Source of the DNA: Tanytarsus gracilentus
Lineage: Eukaryota; Arthropoda; Insecta; Diptera; Chironomidae
Assembly: GCA_038502055.1 (NCBI GenBank)
Contig: JAXRKN010000036.1
Coordinates: forward strand, 744,001 to 808,000
Length of the DNA: 64,000 nucleotides
Reading direction: 5' to 3'
Part shown: one piece after another, positions 49,601-62,300 of the stretch
Numbering within the stretch: the stretch's first letter is position 1
How the letters are laid out: every line of letters starts with the position of its first letter
Translations under genes and position numbers: made by a program
The notes under the pieces: model-generated
The model's input: the letters and a program-made list of their open reading frames with translations, nothing else
Database searches by the model: none
Told to the model about the DNA's origin: nothing

Positions 49601-52600
49601 TGTACACTCTTAATTGTGCTCATTAGGCAAGAAGAAGATCTCTTAATAGTGTACGGATGGCCTCACATCACACACAGCGTGTCACGAAATTTGATACTCA
49701 ACGTTCACGTGATGTCGAAATTTACTGCCTTATACTATTTTCGGTTGATTTACGAAGGGGAATTAAGGCATCAAAAATCAGTCACGCGTCTTCAAATGCA
49801 TACATAACATAATCTACGAGAATCGTTCAAGCTCACCTTGAGTAGTGTAATGGATAACAAATTGCGATATATCGATCCAGTGCGATGGCAATAAGATTCC
49901 AAATTGACACGCAGCAAGCCATAATCACGAGAAAGAATCGGAGGAGACAGGCATGCTTGTTATCACCAAGTTCAGTGCTCAAATAGAATGCGAGGTGATA
50001 AGGCAGAGTAAGACCGACCAAAATGTCTGATATCGCTAGTGAAAGTACAAATTGATTTGAAATGACGCTCCTCAAACGACGACTATATCGAACGGCTAAG
50101 ATAGTTAAAATATTTCCACTTAATATCGCCACCAAAAGAATTCCATCGAGTATTGCCCACAACACCACCTCCTCTTTAATTTCATCGGGTTTGACAGTCG
50201 AATTTATCATGCTATCATTATCACTAATCATCCGCTCCGTTACGCCAGTGTAATCATTTAAAATTGTCTCCATTTTAATAATTTTTTTTCTCTTGATATT
50301 TTTTTTGTAATGTCATAAAATCACTCGACACTTTTTTTCTGATTTTTCTTTATTGATACATTGTTGAAAGTGATTTTTTTTCTCAATCTCTCATGAGCTT
50401 CTCTAATGCACATTGCACATTAAATTTTTTTTTTCTAAACACTCAGCACATTCATATCGACGCCTTAAAGTAGTTGTTTTCTTTTTCTCAAACCACAAAG
50501 TTTATTAATCTCATCGAGCGCACTTATTAGTTGCTTCATTTCTCTCCGTGTTTACTCACTAATTTCATTAATTTATGAATTTCGTGATTATCTCTCATCT
50601 ATACATATCGTCGTGCACAGCACACAGAGGGCTAAAATCTATTTTTGAATCTAATTCGAGTTCAATAATCCACATTTTTTAATTTGCATTCATAAATTAT
50701 TTTTCTGATCGCGACACGATAATTTAATTTTACAGAATTTTATTAAAAAATTGCAAAAATCTTATCTCGTTTTCACTTTTAATTATTTTTGGCAGCCGTT
50801 GAAAAATTCTTCAAATTCTTTTTTCCCTTTTTAAAATATATATTTGAGTTGTGGATTTGCGGATTTTATTTTTTGGCAATAAAATTTTTTCTATAACTAC
50901 AATTAAAAATTAAGTTGACTAGAGTGATTTTAAAAAGCGACCTGTATGCTCAACTGCAGAGCGTTGAATGTAACAGTCACTATTTTCACTGTGAAAGTAA
51001 AGCATGAGGATTTTCGAAAAAGAAAATTTTTTACTCTCTCGCTCTCTTCGGAAAATTTGCTGCATAAACATGTGAGAGGGAGAGAGAAAAATTTTCCACC
51101 GTAGTTCAACACGTTTTCAACTATAGTTTGAAAATTTCCTTTTAAGCTTTCTGCATTGTGTAAAATTTTCTGAGCTAATTCCTTTTTGATGAAAATTATT
51201 TCCTGGAAAACATGAGTGTGTATCTTTTGGATTCAGAACGATCTAGAAAGTAAGAAAATTTTCATAACAGAAATTTAAAGGTTTAAAAAATTTAAATTTA
51301 TGAAATTCCTCCTTTTTAAAAATATACAGTGACATTCATAAACATTTCGTTAAAAAAATTAATTCTTAAAGTGTAACTTGATCCAATTCTTAAATTTTAA
51401 ATTAAAATTTTTAAACAATTTTGTCGAGTCACTAAACGCTTATCTAACATAGTTTATTTTATCTTTAAAAAAGTCAAATTTCGAAAAAGTTTAAAACTCA
51501 ATAATTTTTTACGGTGACTTAACATTTTTTTTTATTGCCGTAGGGTAAAATTTGTTTCTGTGAAGATGTATGCCGTTTTAATTGTGTTACAATGTTTTCT
51601 AAATATCAAGCTTTCACATTTTATCAAAAGAAGCTACAAAATAATTTTTTAAAAGCTTCAGGCTTGCTCAAAATTGTAAGGTTGAGAAAATATATTTAAA
51701 TGGATGATTGTTGTCTCTCAAAGCATGACATGAAATGTTCCAAAATGTTTTCCCCCCTACTCGAACACAAAAAAAGCATCTGCATGAAATATATAAAAGC
51801 ACACAAAAAGCTTGTTGACGATGATGAAGTGAAATGGTAGAGAAGAAAACTTTTTTAAAATATGGAAATTTATCTTTTTGCAGGGAACTTTTCGACTTTG
51901 CTGCGAGCACGTGCTGAAATCACTCAAACGTGGGCGGGAAACACTCCTCACACTGCTCGAAGCATTCGTATACGATCCACTTGTAGATTGGACCATAGCC
52001 GAAGATAGCGCAACTGGTGGACTAGCGAATTTAGGTGAAAAAGGAAGCAACACATCAAACGATTTAACGGCAGCGAGAAAGCAACTCGAGCGAGAAGTAA
52101 CGCGAGATACGTTGGCAATTCGTTTCACTGAAATCAAGAACGATTGGACACAGAATAGGTATGCCAATTAACATACTTCTGCATGATGTGACAACTGTTT
52201 CAAACTACAAAGCATGGCAATGTTGGACAGATGGTGACAGTTAATTTTCCATTGCATTGTGTGCATCAGGGTCTTTTGTCTCAGTCTCAGTCATAATGTT
52301 GTTCCACCACCCACAATTTTATCAAAAAAAAAGCTTTTTGTATGCTTTTAATTTTCTCGCTCATTCATATCGGTGAGGTAAATGATCTCTCAACATGCCA
52401 CAGTCAGCGTAATTTATACATACATAAAATCTATTTTTAAAGCGCTATGAAAAGGGATTTTTTAATGTTTTGTATTATTTTTTATGAATCTATGTGCATT
52501 TCTCGCATTTGCTTTAAATTGCAATCTTTTGTTTTTAATGAAAAATAATGTACAACATAGAGAGAGAGTAAATATCTCGTAAAAAGCTGTTCAAGTATTC

Positions 52601-55600
52601 AATTACAGTTCTAAAGGAAATGCATCCACTAGACGTGGCTGTTGAGAGAAAGAGAGTAAACAAATAATAATAAGACGACGAGAGAAAATTGCGATGCTGT
52701 TGGAGGGGAATGGGTATGTGGAGAGAAGAAGAAAAGTTTCCGTTTCAATGAAAGACAACAGACGAAGACCTAGAAAACATCTCGAGCATTTATAATGCAA
52801 TATGGGACATCCATTAAACCTCAAAAGATTATTGGCCATAAAAAAGTATAAACAACATCCATAATCGCACGTGGTCGATGAGATTCTCTTTTTTCGTGAC
52901 CCACTTTTTTATACGCATTAATAATCCAAAAAAAGTTGTGATTTACTGAAAAGCAATTACCCAAGAAGAGTCATTAAAATTAAATGACCCCGAATTATAG
53001 CTCCGCTATATATTAATTTTGGATTTTTCCAAAACCTGTTTTCGGCCCCTAGTGCCAAGACATTACATTTTGCAATATCTAAACATATACTCAAATGATA
53101 GGCCTAGCCAAACCCTACAAACTGGCGAAAACAGATTTGAAATCGGTTGATCCTACGAGGAGTTAGAGCCATTTAAGTCATCTTACTTTCTCACTTTCTC
53201 ACTTTCTCACTTTCTCACTTTCTCACTTTCTCACTTTCTTACGATCTTAGTGAACGCCATATCTCAAGAACGGCTGGTCGGATTTGAGTCGGGTTTGTGG
53301 CTAAAGATCGGGTTTTGGCTCTTGTTGTGCAAGAAGTATTTAGTTTTGAGGTAAGACCCTCCAAGGACCATCCCTGAGTGCAAAAATGTCCTTTTTCATA
53401 CAAATTTTCTCTTTTATGGCTTCATGGGTATCGTTGAACTCGTAATTTGACCAGGAATCGATTGACATTGATGATTTTTGAGGAATGTCCATTATGGACG
53501 GCCAGGATGGCCACTAATGTCCATTTTTCAGAACTATGGCTTCATGTATGTCGTTGAACTCGTCATTGCATCAGGAATCAATTGGCATTGATGATTTTTG
53601 AGGAATGTCCATCATGGTCGGCTAGGAGTGCCACTAATGTCCATTTTTCAGTACTATGGCTTCATGTATCTCGTTGAACTGGTCATTGGATCAGGAATTG
53701 ATTGGCATTGATGAGTTTTGATGAATGTCCATCATGGCCGGCCAGGAGTGCCATAATGTCCATTTTTCAGAACTATGGGGTACTAATCTAAGACAGCGGA
53801 GCTATTGGAAATGGCAACGCCGTTTGCAGACCCATCTTGTTTATTATTAAAATACTAAATTATATTTTTTATCTCTTCACTACAGAGATGATGTGTATAA
53901 TCAACTTCTTATGATTGACTCGTATCTAACAGACTTGACATCTAGTCGCAATGGTCTACAAGTATTGGAAAATCGTCGCAACGTGTTGTCCAAGCAAATT
54001 TCACTAGTTCGTGATGTTGAGGCGCTGGGAACAGCCATGCACAGTCACTCGCTAAACACACTCTCGCAGCGTTATGCGATTCTCAAAAAGAAAAGAACTG
54101 ACGTGGCCGTCACACGAAACATCTTGATGGAGAAGGCGGCAGAGTCGGAGAAAATGATTGAGGACTATGTTTACTTTGTTGAGGACAAACGAGTCATTGG
54201 AAGTTACTTGATGGACATAAAAACGCAACAGCTTTGTGTCGTGTCTGAGTTTGAGGTGGTTAAAGATTTTCTCGAAAACTCCAATCAAGGTCAAGTGTTT
54301 GTGCAGGGCGATCAGCATCGAAAGGAAATGGACATTGCCGTAATTCAGCGAACTAAAATTGTCGAGAGTGCAATGGAAATGCTTTTACAATATTTTAATG
54401 TAATGCGATACTATCCCAAAGATCATGTCAGGAATCATCGTCTCTCAATGTATACGACATGGTGTCGGTCCCTTATGGACAATAAAAGTCAAGAGTTCGC
54501 AAGACAAATTGCAATGTCTTATCATGCTGCGTTCGGTGACCCGGCAATATTGCATGAACAACCCAAGAACGTACTCGCATTTAATTTTCAACTTCAGTCC
54601 TTTCTCACTGAATTGAATTATCAATTGCAAGGAAACTATCAGCGATATCAGCAATTTGTCGAAATGGATCGTAGCTTTAATGCACTCAAGGGAGAATTTT
54701 ATGAATTTTTAGAGAAAAACAACGATGAAAATAATAGCACGCTCATTACTGGCGAGCTAGTTAAAATGACAAAACGTTTTCTTGCACTCGAATCTTCGAC
54801 ATGTAGTGCAAATAATCTCGCTGACCTTATCATCAACGACCGTTGGTATGTGGATGAGATAAAGATTCAAGTTTCCTTTCTCGCTAATGTCATCGACAAT
54901 AATCACAGCAAGGAAAATCTACCGCAGAAAAACAATCAGCTTTACATCAATAGCTTGGAGTGTTTGCGGACAATTGTGGAAGCGTTCGAGATCTTTGAAC
55001 GAGTAAAATATGATTTTCAATTGAATGTCATACCGCAAGCATTGAATGGAGTAATTTCACAAGACAGGAGTGTGCTGGATATGATTCAGGCATTGTCAAG
55101 CATTCCAATCAAGACACCCCTCGATGAATTAATTTCAAAGTTAGAAGAGGACTTCATTAATTGCATAAAGAATCCCAATCAAAAGAGTTTATTGAGAGCT
55201 GCCGAGCTCTCGGAAGCATATAATAAAATCTATGCTCATTATCAAAACGAGTCGAACGAAAATGATGTGGGCGGAAAACTTTTTATGGGCTTTCACGATG
55301 CCTTCGAAGATATGTGTCGAGTCACGAAGAAAATTATGAGCTACGATAAATCTCTTAATGCGATTCCAGATGATTGGTGCTCAATTTTGGAAGTTCAGCA
55401 ATCACGGTCACTCTTCATTTCGCCAATTAAAACAAACATCCTCATCACCCTCGACCAGTTGCTGATGGTTAAGCGCATTCAGACGATGATTGAATTTTTC
55501 AGCAACTCCTTACAACTTGCATGGGCATTCAAAGGCTCTGGCGTGGCAATTAATTTTGACGTTGACTCGCTTTGTCGTCCCCTGAAAGTTTTCATCACGG

Positions 55601-57139
55601 ATTTGTTGACAAAGTGTATTTTGGGTCGCGCCACTTACTCCTTGTCACTTCTCATTTGTAGTCTACAAAATAACAAACACAAGTTATTCTCATTGGATCA
55701 ATTATGCTCCTCGGAAGTGTCAATGAACCCGTCAGCGTATTGTGAAAATTTCTTTATGACTTTGGAAGAGAAATTTCGACGACAAGAAACGGGCGGATTT
55801 TATCAAAAGCTCATTCATCAACAAACGGAGTATATAAAGCACATTACGTACATCATTAGCGCACATCATTGGCTCCATGAAGAATATTTCATAACAACTA
55901 ATGTTATGCCACCCTTTCCCCGCGCAAATATCCTCCTTCAGGCTCAAAATTTCATTCCGTCCCTCTCGAATTGGAATGCGTCACTAAATAAGCTTGACGT
56001 CGAGATGAAAAAGTGTACGTTAATTGTATTGCAGCGTCTGAAGTGGGCTGTCGGTGCAAATCCGCTAATAAGCGACTTAATGAATAAATTTGAATCAATT
56101 TCGCATGCTAAAGCGATCAATTATGAGCGCGAAAATGTGCTTGCAACGAAGGCATTGAAGTACATTCTAGCAATAATCAATTATGAAATGTTGCGAGTCA
56201 AGACACAGAAGGCGATTGTGAGTGATGAAGAGTTCCTTCGATTCCTCCATCAATGGGAGAATGTTTGTCTTGCGGAACGAAGTGTCGCCCACACAGTGTC
56301 ACCAATCGAAGAAGGTCTTATTGAGCTGCTGAACCCCGAGGGAGCCATCGACAGTGCATGGATTGAGAATGTCACATCATTAATTGACGATATGATAAAT
56401 CAAGTCCACAGTGAAATTGACAGCAATGAAAAATTGATGGTCAATGCACAGGACAGTCTTCATTTGTCTGCCCACAAGCTTCGCAATTTAATGTCAAATC
56501 ACCATCGTATCTTTGGCGATATTAAAAATTTGTTGAAAAACATCCTCAAGAGTGACGAATGTTCGAGTGGTGGAGGAGGAAGTGGCAATGAGTTGCTGCG
56601 CGAGTATTTTTCGAAATACAAGAGCTTTCTCGATAATGTTACAGAGCTTCACGGAAATGTCCTCAGCAAGGACTTCACGGACGTCATGATGAAGCAAATT
56701 AAGGAGCAAGTCGAGAGAGCGCTCAAAGTCTCGAATGACATTTACAACGAGTTGTTTAGTTTTGAGAAAACTCTCCTGTCGAAAGAGGAGCGATGTCATT
56801 CAGAAAATCGTCGTCATTCAATTGAATATCCTGGAAGTCCAATGAAAAAGGGTAAATGTAATGCTGGAAGGCATTAAAAGTACGAGTTTTTAATTTCAAT
56901 TTTTTAAATCCACAGCAACAGCAAACATCGGAAGCAATGTCAATTCCATTCAGAGAGAGCAGCGTAAAAATGTATATGCGGTTTCAGTATGGCGTAGAAT
57001 CAGAAGCAAACTCGAAGGTAGAGATCCGGACCCGAACAAATGCTCACGAGTTCAAGAGCAAGTTGACTTTTTGATTCGCGAGGCCCAAAATCAGGACAAC
57101 CTGGCACTGCTATACGAGGGATTTACGGCGTGGGTTTGA
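37647..57139 (+). CDS. Smg1: SMG1, PI3K-related kinase of nonsense-mediated mRNA decay
   Basis: Eight exons (37647-38239, 38296-38645, 38709-44012, 44068-44210, 44281-44322, 51884-52158, 53886-56851, 56916-57139) join in phase to 3,298 residues. SMG1 phosphorylates UPF1 on mRNAs with premature stops; the Drosophila ortholog is nonC. Residues 1-~1880 are a helical HEAT/FAT solenoid. The kinase lies at about 1885-2150, with a YGSDGKRYTYLFKG phosphate-loop region, GLGDRHLDN (Asp2090) as catalytic loop, and HIDYN (2107-2111), the DYN variant of DFG typical of SMG1. RRGRETLLTLLEAF-like sequence (here KRGRETLLTLLEAF) follows the kinase. A ~1,000-residue insertion, also an SMG1 trait, precedes the C-terminal FATC domain ending LALLYEGFTAWV. 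Exon 3 alone is 5.3 kb. Intron 5 hosts an antisense GPCR gene and intron 6 a transposon. I chose the ATG at 37647 as the first Met of the open frame. Confidence 0.97.
44323..51883 (+). other. SMG1 intron 5 (7.6 kb), host of the nested GPCR gene
   Basis: The donor GTGAGTAG at 44323 and acceptor TTTTTGCAG at 51883 join ...LGLTGVE to GTFRLCCEH, a conserved SMG1 sequence, which fixes the intron. Apart from the GPCR gene, 44323-47324 and 50274-51883 hold no ORF, RNA gene or repeat that I can support. The GPCR promoter and leader should lie in 50274-51883. Confidence 0.9.
47325..50273 (-). CDS. Orphan class A (rhodopsin-like) G protein-coupled receptor
   Basis: Exons 50273-49837, 48833-48542 and 48413-47325 give 605 residues. 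The extracellular N-terminus is short, with a glycosylation site (Asn24-Ser-Thr). Seven membrane segments are visible. Hallmarks are LSGN in TM1, LAISD in TM2, Cys109 at 3.25, Asp133-Arg134-Tyr135 in TM3, CWLPY in TM6 and NPLIY in TM7. The position of the aminergic Asp (3.32) is Val116, so a biogenic amine ligand is unlikely. Adenosine receptors also carry Val there, but their key Asn at 6.55 and His at 7.43 are Ala and Met here. A possible palmitoylated Cys (LLRCKSP) starts a Ser/Thr/Asn-rich cytoplasmic tail of nearly 300 residues. The ligand is unknown; the closest groups are probably insect amine/adenosine-like orphans. The whole gene lies antisense in SMG1 intron 5. The phases of both introns agree (2, 0). 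Confidence 0.92.
52993..53841. mobile_element. Non-autonomous Helentron/DINE-like element, copy 2, in SMG1 intron 6
   Basis: It matches 35048-36110 from AATTATAGCTCCGC to CCCATCTTGTTT, with the same subterminal inverted repeats and 3' hairpin. It differs in having more TTTCTCAC microsatellite units (about seven near 53185-53240) and only about three 120 bp units, which have diverged from each other. The right end lies 44 bp before the acceptor of SMG1 exon 7 (53885). Confidence 0.75.
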
Positions 57140-57566
57140 AATCAGCACGTGACTCAATCGGGCATTAACATTTATATTATCGTCACAATTTCCTTTTGCA
57201 TACACAAAATCAACTCGACTCCTGTGACGAGTTTGTTAAAATAATTGAGGCAAACTTCCAGCAAAATGTTTCATCTTAACGAGTGTATGTGTGGGAGGGA
57301 AAAAGAAAGTTAAAAGGACGATAATTGAATACATTTTTTTCTGGCTTTTTCGGCCACAGTTCACGGAGCGTGTGAAATCGCGCGTGACACAGCCTAAAAA
57401 AATATTCATTCATAAACTTTGAGAAAATCCTCATTTATTTTAAACTTTATGGCTTTTTATTGTTTTTAAAAAATTTCATTTCATCGAACTTGCAAATTAT
57501 TCTTTTTATGAGTTTTTTATTTCGCCATTTTCAAACTTATTTTTCTCTCCACTTTTGTTCAAAAGA

Positions 57567-57572
57567 AATAAA
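57567..57572 (+). terminator. Candidate poly(A) signal of SMG1
   Basis: AATAAA about 430 nt after the SMG1 stop. Other AT-rich variants lie closer, so the choice is uncertain. Confidence 0.35.
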
Positions 57573-58801
57573 ACTAATTTTCCTCAACCATGAAAAATTC
57601 TTTACAATTTCTTGAACTTTCAGAAGAAGAAAATCTTTTTTTAGCACTAACCGAAATCTTCACATAAATTGATGATGAATGGCACAGTTTTGTTATCCAT
57701 AACAAAATATTTATGATTGACATGCAAGAATGTAATACGAAGTCATGATTAATGAGATCATTTGTGTCTTCATCACACCACTGCATGAGGTACGTAAATC
57801 ATGACACATGCCTACGCAATCAATCAGAAATGAATGCATTAAATTCTGATTTTAATCATAAAGCGTGTGTCAAAAGCGACGAGGAGGCAACAACCTGTTG
57901 ATAATAGAACTTGACCTTCTGCTGTGGCTTATGTGTGACGGTATCTAGGCGGGGAAAGTGAGTGGAAGGTGTTGAGAAAATCAATAAAAGTTCTTATTCA
58001 CGGTGATGAGTGTGAGAAAACCTTCAAGAAATTCCTTTCAGATTGATTTTTTTTTTAAGTTACAGCAATGTCAATGCTATTCAAGTGATTTAAAAAGAAA
58101 ATTTAAATAAAGATTTCTGTTGTAGCTTTTCTATCGATAATTGATGATTGTAATTTAATGAAAATCTCTTCTCAAATAACTTTCTCGAGTGATTGCATTT
58201 AAATTCCTTTTAATAAATTGCTACCTTTATTTGCATATAGTCTTATAGTTATGGTTTAAGGTGGAGGTCGAAAGAATATTGCACTAAGGAAATTTAATCA
58301 CATTGTTGCGGTTGTCAGGAGAAGTTCGTTTATGAATAGAAATATTGAAAATTCAAAAATGTCCACGTGCACTTGAGCTTTCGATGAATTTCTTCAAAAA
58401 TAAAATATTGAGCACAACCCACAGTGCTCAGGGAATTGAATTAATAAAGTCCTTTTGATGAATTATTTGCGTAGGGCAACATATAAGAGCAGCATAATTT
58501 TTAATATAGACTTTGTGACCTAAATTTCCCATAGAACTTTCTGTGTTTAAAGACAAACCACCACAGCTCGCAAGCAACATGCTGCGTGATTATGACGTTA
58601 AAATAAATAAAAATTTCACGCAAGCAGAAATTTAAAATTGGATTTTTAATTAAATTCTAACAATGAAAAAGTTTTTCAGTCAAAAATTTAATCGCTACAG
58701 ATCCATAAATCAGATCCAATCATTTTAAAGTTTAATATCAAGTGTAAATCTCGCTTTTATAATTCATTATAAAAAAAATATCTCTGATCACTTAGCGCCG
58801 C
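57573..58801. other. Convergent spacer between SMG1 and the ZAD gene
   Basis: AT-rich, with no coding sequence or repeat recognised. A CTATCGATAA (DRE-like) sequence at about 58131-58140 is isolated and far from any start codon. Confidence 0.4.
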
Positions 58802-59397
58802 TTAGCCTCCAATGTGTATGAAGAAGAGACTAGCCAATACATCCTTATTGTCATCTTGAGTTGTTTTAGTTTTAACATCTTGCTTAATCGGTGTTTCAAC
58901 TGCTTGATTATTGCAACCATTGGAAGAAGTGATGTCTGTCGAAGTCATTGAAATGGCACAAGTGAATTTTTCAAACTCGTCTCCGGATTCAGAACTGCTT
59001 TCTAGATCGGTAGTTGAATTTTCCTGGATCAGCGTTGATTCATCATCCGATTCACCAGAAATTGATTCATTTGTGTCAGCTGGATGGAAAGTTTGAGCAA
59101 AGGGATTTAATTCAAGTTTAACAGCACGATAATTATGCATTTCATGAGCTTTCATCCTGATGCGATGACAATTCCACAAAATCTCAACACACTTTGTACA
59201 CAAAAAGTTGGAGATTAAAGATCCAGGAGTCGTCTGGAAAATTTTAAGACATCAAAAAAAAGTTTTAAGTGAAAATTTTCAAAATTCACCTCACGATGCA
59301 AATAAAACGTAATTAGCGTCCTAATTTGAACATTTTCGAACGAGTCGTTGATACTGAAGCCTTTGCATGTTTTCCCACAGGCTAAGCAAACTTCCAT
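58802..59397 (-). CDS. ZAD (zinc-finger-associated domain) protein without C2H2 fingers
   Basis: Exons 59397-59290 and 59233-58802 give 179 residues. The first ~75 form a ZAD: the first zinc pair in MEVCLACGK (Cys4, Cys7), a helix, and the second pair in FLCTKC just after the intron. ZADs dimerise and usually sit in front of arrays of C2H2 fingers in insect transcription factors. Here the rest is an acidic Ser/Thr/Asp-rich tail (SGESDDESTLIQENSTTDLE...) that stops at HIGG, with no C2H2 motif. It may act as a dimerisation-only partner or be a shortened gene. The final residues (LASLFFIHIGG) are oddly hydrophobic, so a missed downstream splice is possible. The intron is 56 bp and phase 0. Confidence 0.85.
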
Positions 59398-62300
59398 GAT
59401 GAATTAAAAATGTTCCGGACAAAAATAAACAAAAAAAAAATGGTGTCGAAAAAACTCAGCTAATGTGCTAAAAATTTAAATTTTAGCACTATAAAAATAA
59501 CGGCTAAATTTATTTTAACAAAATGGCAGGAAATAAAAAATTTCCTTATCAAAAGGAAAGTTCATTAAAATTTTCATTGCATGCGAAGTCAAATTGACAT
59601 TCATCAGGTGGCTTCGTGTTCAGACCATGGTCGAAAAAACAATGTGGCTGGTGGACATGAATGGCGACAAATTGAAATGATTCCGCATCATAACTGAGTT
59701 TAGTTTATTTTTGCCTCGCATTTCTACGTGATTTATTTTCCTTCGCTGAAAATGTTCGAAAGAGAGTGAAAATTTTTCGAAATGGAAATTCTCAAAAACC
59801 TCACGTTGAACCGCTATCCATAAAATTTACGATTTGATTATTGATTTTGACATTATGTGACATGCAAATGAAGCCCAGAGGATCAAATTTTGATTCAAGC
59901 TTTATGCAACAATAAAATGCAATTATTTGATTTCATAATTCACGAATTAAACAAAATAAAATATTAAAATTTGAACGAAAAGTTTTAGGCAATTTTTAAA
60001 AAAAATTTAAAATAAAAAAGTCAATTCATTCGCTCAAAGTAATTGAAAAGGTAAAATGTCGAGCTTATAAAATTGAAAAGGAAAATTTTTCGCAAGGTTA
60101 TTGCAATTAATGCTCCACTTCATAACTGACAACGTTCAATTTGCAACGCGAGAGAAAAATGAAATTAAAGATTTTTTATTTCACGCTTGATTGTATTTTA
60201 ATTGACTTGCTTTCAAATTGGAACTTACAAATTATTTCAATCATAAACGAATGCGTGGCTGAGTTCGAGTAAATTGGCGAATTTTCGAAAAAAAAATATT
60301 TGTATTATTTAATTAACGTTTCTAAAAATACCGCATGGATTTTTCTTCATAGTGTATGGCAGGAACGTGACTCGCTTTGAATAGGGATTAAACCAAACAT
60401 CGCATTGATTGATGTTTCATGTTTTGCACATTAATAAAAATTCACGCAGACATAATTCAAGCTCATCATACTCAGGATCATGTCGATGTCAAAATTCTCA
60501 TTTAGCAAGCTGAAACGAGGATACAGAGTACGGGTGAGGGATTAAAGTGTGAAAATAATAAAACATCGAGAACGCTGTGCGACATGAAAACGTGCGTGAT
60601 GCTTCACAATGGAGTGGAAAAAGCATATTAAAAAGTTAATCCGATTTACTCGTAAAATTAACTTGTTGAATTCTCCTGCCTCAGATTTATTTGCGTATTT
60701 TTTTCTAAAGATTAATTATTTAAATAAAATATTGAACACGTGTGCATTCATTCTTAAAAAATATATGTAAAAAAAATCAATTGACAAATTGTGAAAATCC
60801 AAAAAGACACGCTAAAGCACTTGTAAGCCACCTTGTGCATGCAAACGTGAGGACAAAAAGTCGTTTCTGTTAAAACATTATTTGGAAATTATTTCAGTAA
60901 AAAAAACTTGTTTACAATACAAAAGTGTAGGTGTTCAACATGTGCTTTATATCGATCACTTTTTCATTATGAACAATCTATTGCTTTATGTCTGTGGAAA
61001 GGTTTTTAAATAAATTTTTAATGATTGTTAAATTGAAACCTCTCGATTATGAAATTTGATCTTTTTCTATTGTTGAAACATTTCAGCATAAAATTTTAAT
61101 AAGAAAAAATTTAAAGATTTAAGTTCTCAAATTTCATTAGAGCATTCTTCTCAGCATCTTGCAGTGAAGGCCAAATTTTTTCACACAATTTCACGACAAA
61201 ATCAATCAAGAGACTTCTTTTCTCTGCACAACCCGTGAAAATTGTTAAATAATTCATGATGCTCTGTTTCTTTTTTTTTTGATTGGATTGAAAAATGACT
61301 AATTTCATGAAATATTTATGTGAAGATTCTGGGAGTTTCCATCAACTTTTTTTACCGAAAAAGAAAATCGAGAAATTTCTGTGATTTTTTTTTGTTAAGA
61401 AATCTTTAGTTCGAAGAAATGTGATCAAGATTTTCTCGGAAGTTTTACGATGAACTTTAAGCTTGACGATAATTTAATAAATAGAAAGACCTAGAAATGC
61501 TGTGAAGACCATCATCTTCAACATCATTAGAGAAAAATATTTTCAACTAATTTTAGTGGCTTTCGTCATTCTCTAACCTTTTGTAAAATTAAGCAAATAT
61601 TTTTAGAACATCCTCCGCAAAAAGAAAATTAATGCACAAAAAAGCTCTAAAAGGAAATTTATTCCGAAACTTTTACGGCTCCCGTCCACATAAATAATTC
61701 CTTAATTTCTCTTTTGATTTTCTCTCTCTTTAATGAAATTTTAATTACGTCACTTCGTGTCTCCCATTCTTCACATCAAATCCGCTTACAAAAATCTTTT
61801 TTTTCCTTTTCCCATTCCAAAGCTTTTATAAAATTGCTGTGGAAGAGAAATCTCAAACAACTTGTTAAGGATGCTTGAAGTTAAGGAGGAGGGACATTGA
61901 AAATAGTTGTGCGGTGTAAACATAAAATTACATTAAAAAGTTTTTTCGCACTATGAAGGCGCTCATGACAAAAGTGTAAATAAATTGAGTAAGTAATAAA
62001 GTTAATGCATTTACAGTGGTTTAAAAATAACACAACACGCTTACAACATTTTAAAATTTACTTCCTCTCGCTTGAGTAAGTTTTTGTGATTTATTTAAGT
62101 GGATTTAAAGTTATGTTTAGCGTCAACATAATTTGCATACAAGGAAGCGCGCTTACGTCATTCATTCATGTAACGAATAGAGTGAGTATGTTGGAAAAAA
62201 GTTTTCGATAAGCAAAAAAAGTTTATGTTTTCTGTTAAAGTTCACTGAAACTTCATTAAAGTCCCACAAAACTTTATGTTTACATTTTTCCACACAAAAG

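Noticed and set aside
58131..58140. CTATCGATAA as a DRE promoter element
   Set aside because: A single isolated copy in a convergent intergenic region, far from any gene start.
61111..61308. 65-codon minus-strand ORF with an amphipathic second half
   Set aside because: A Lys-rich, low-complexity start, no neighbours to form a gene and no recognisable family. It is worth a homology search but not a gene call.
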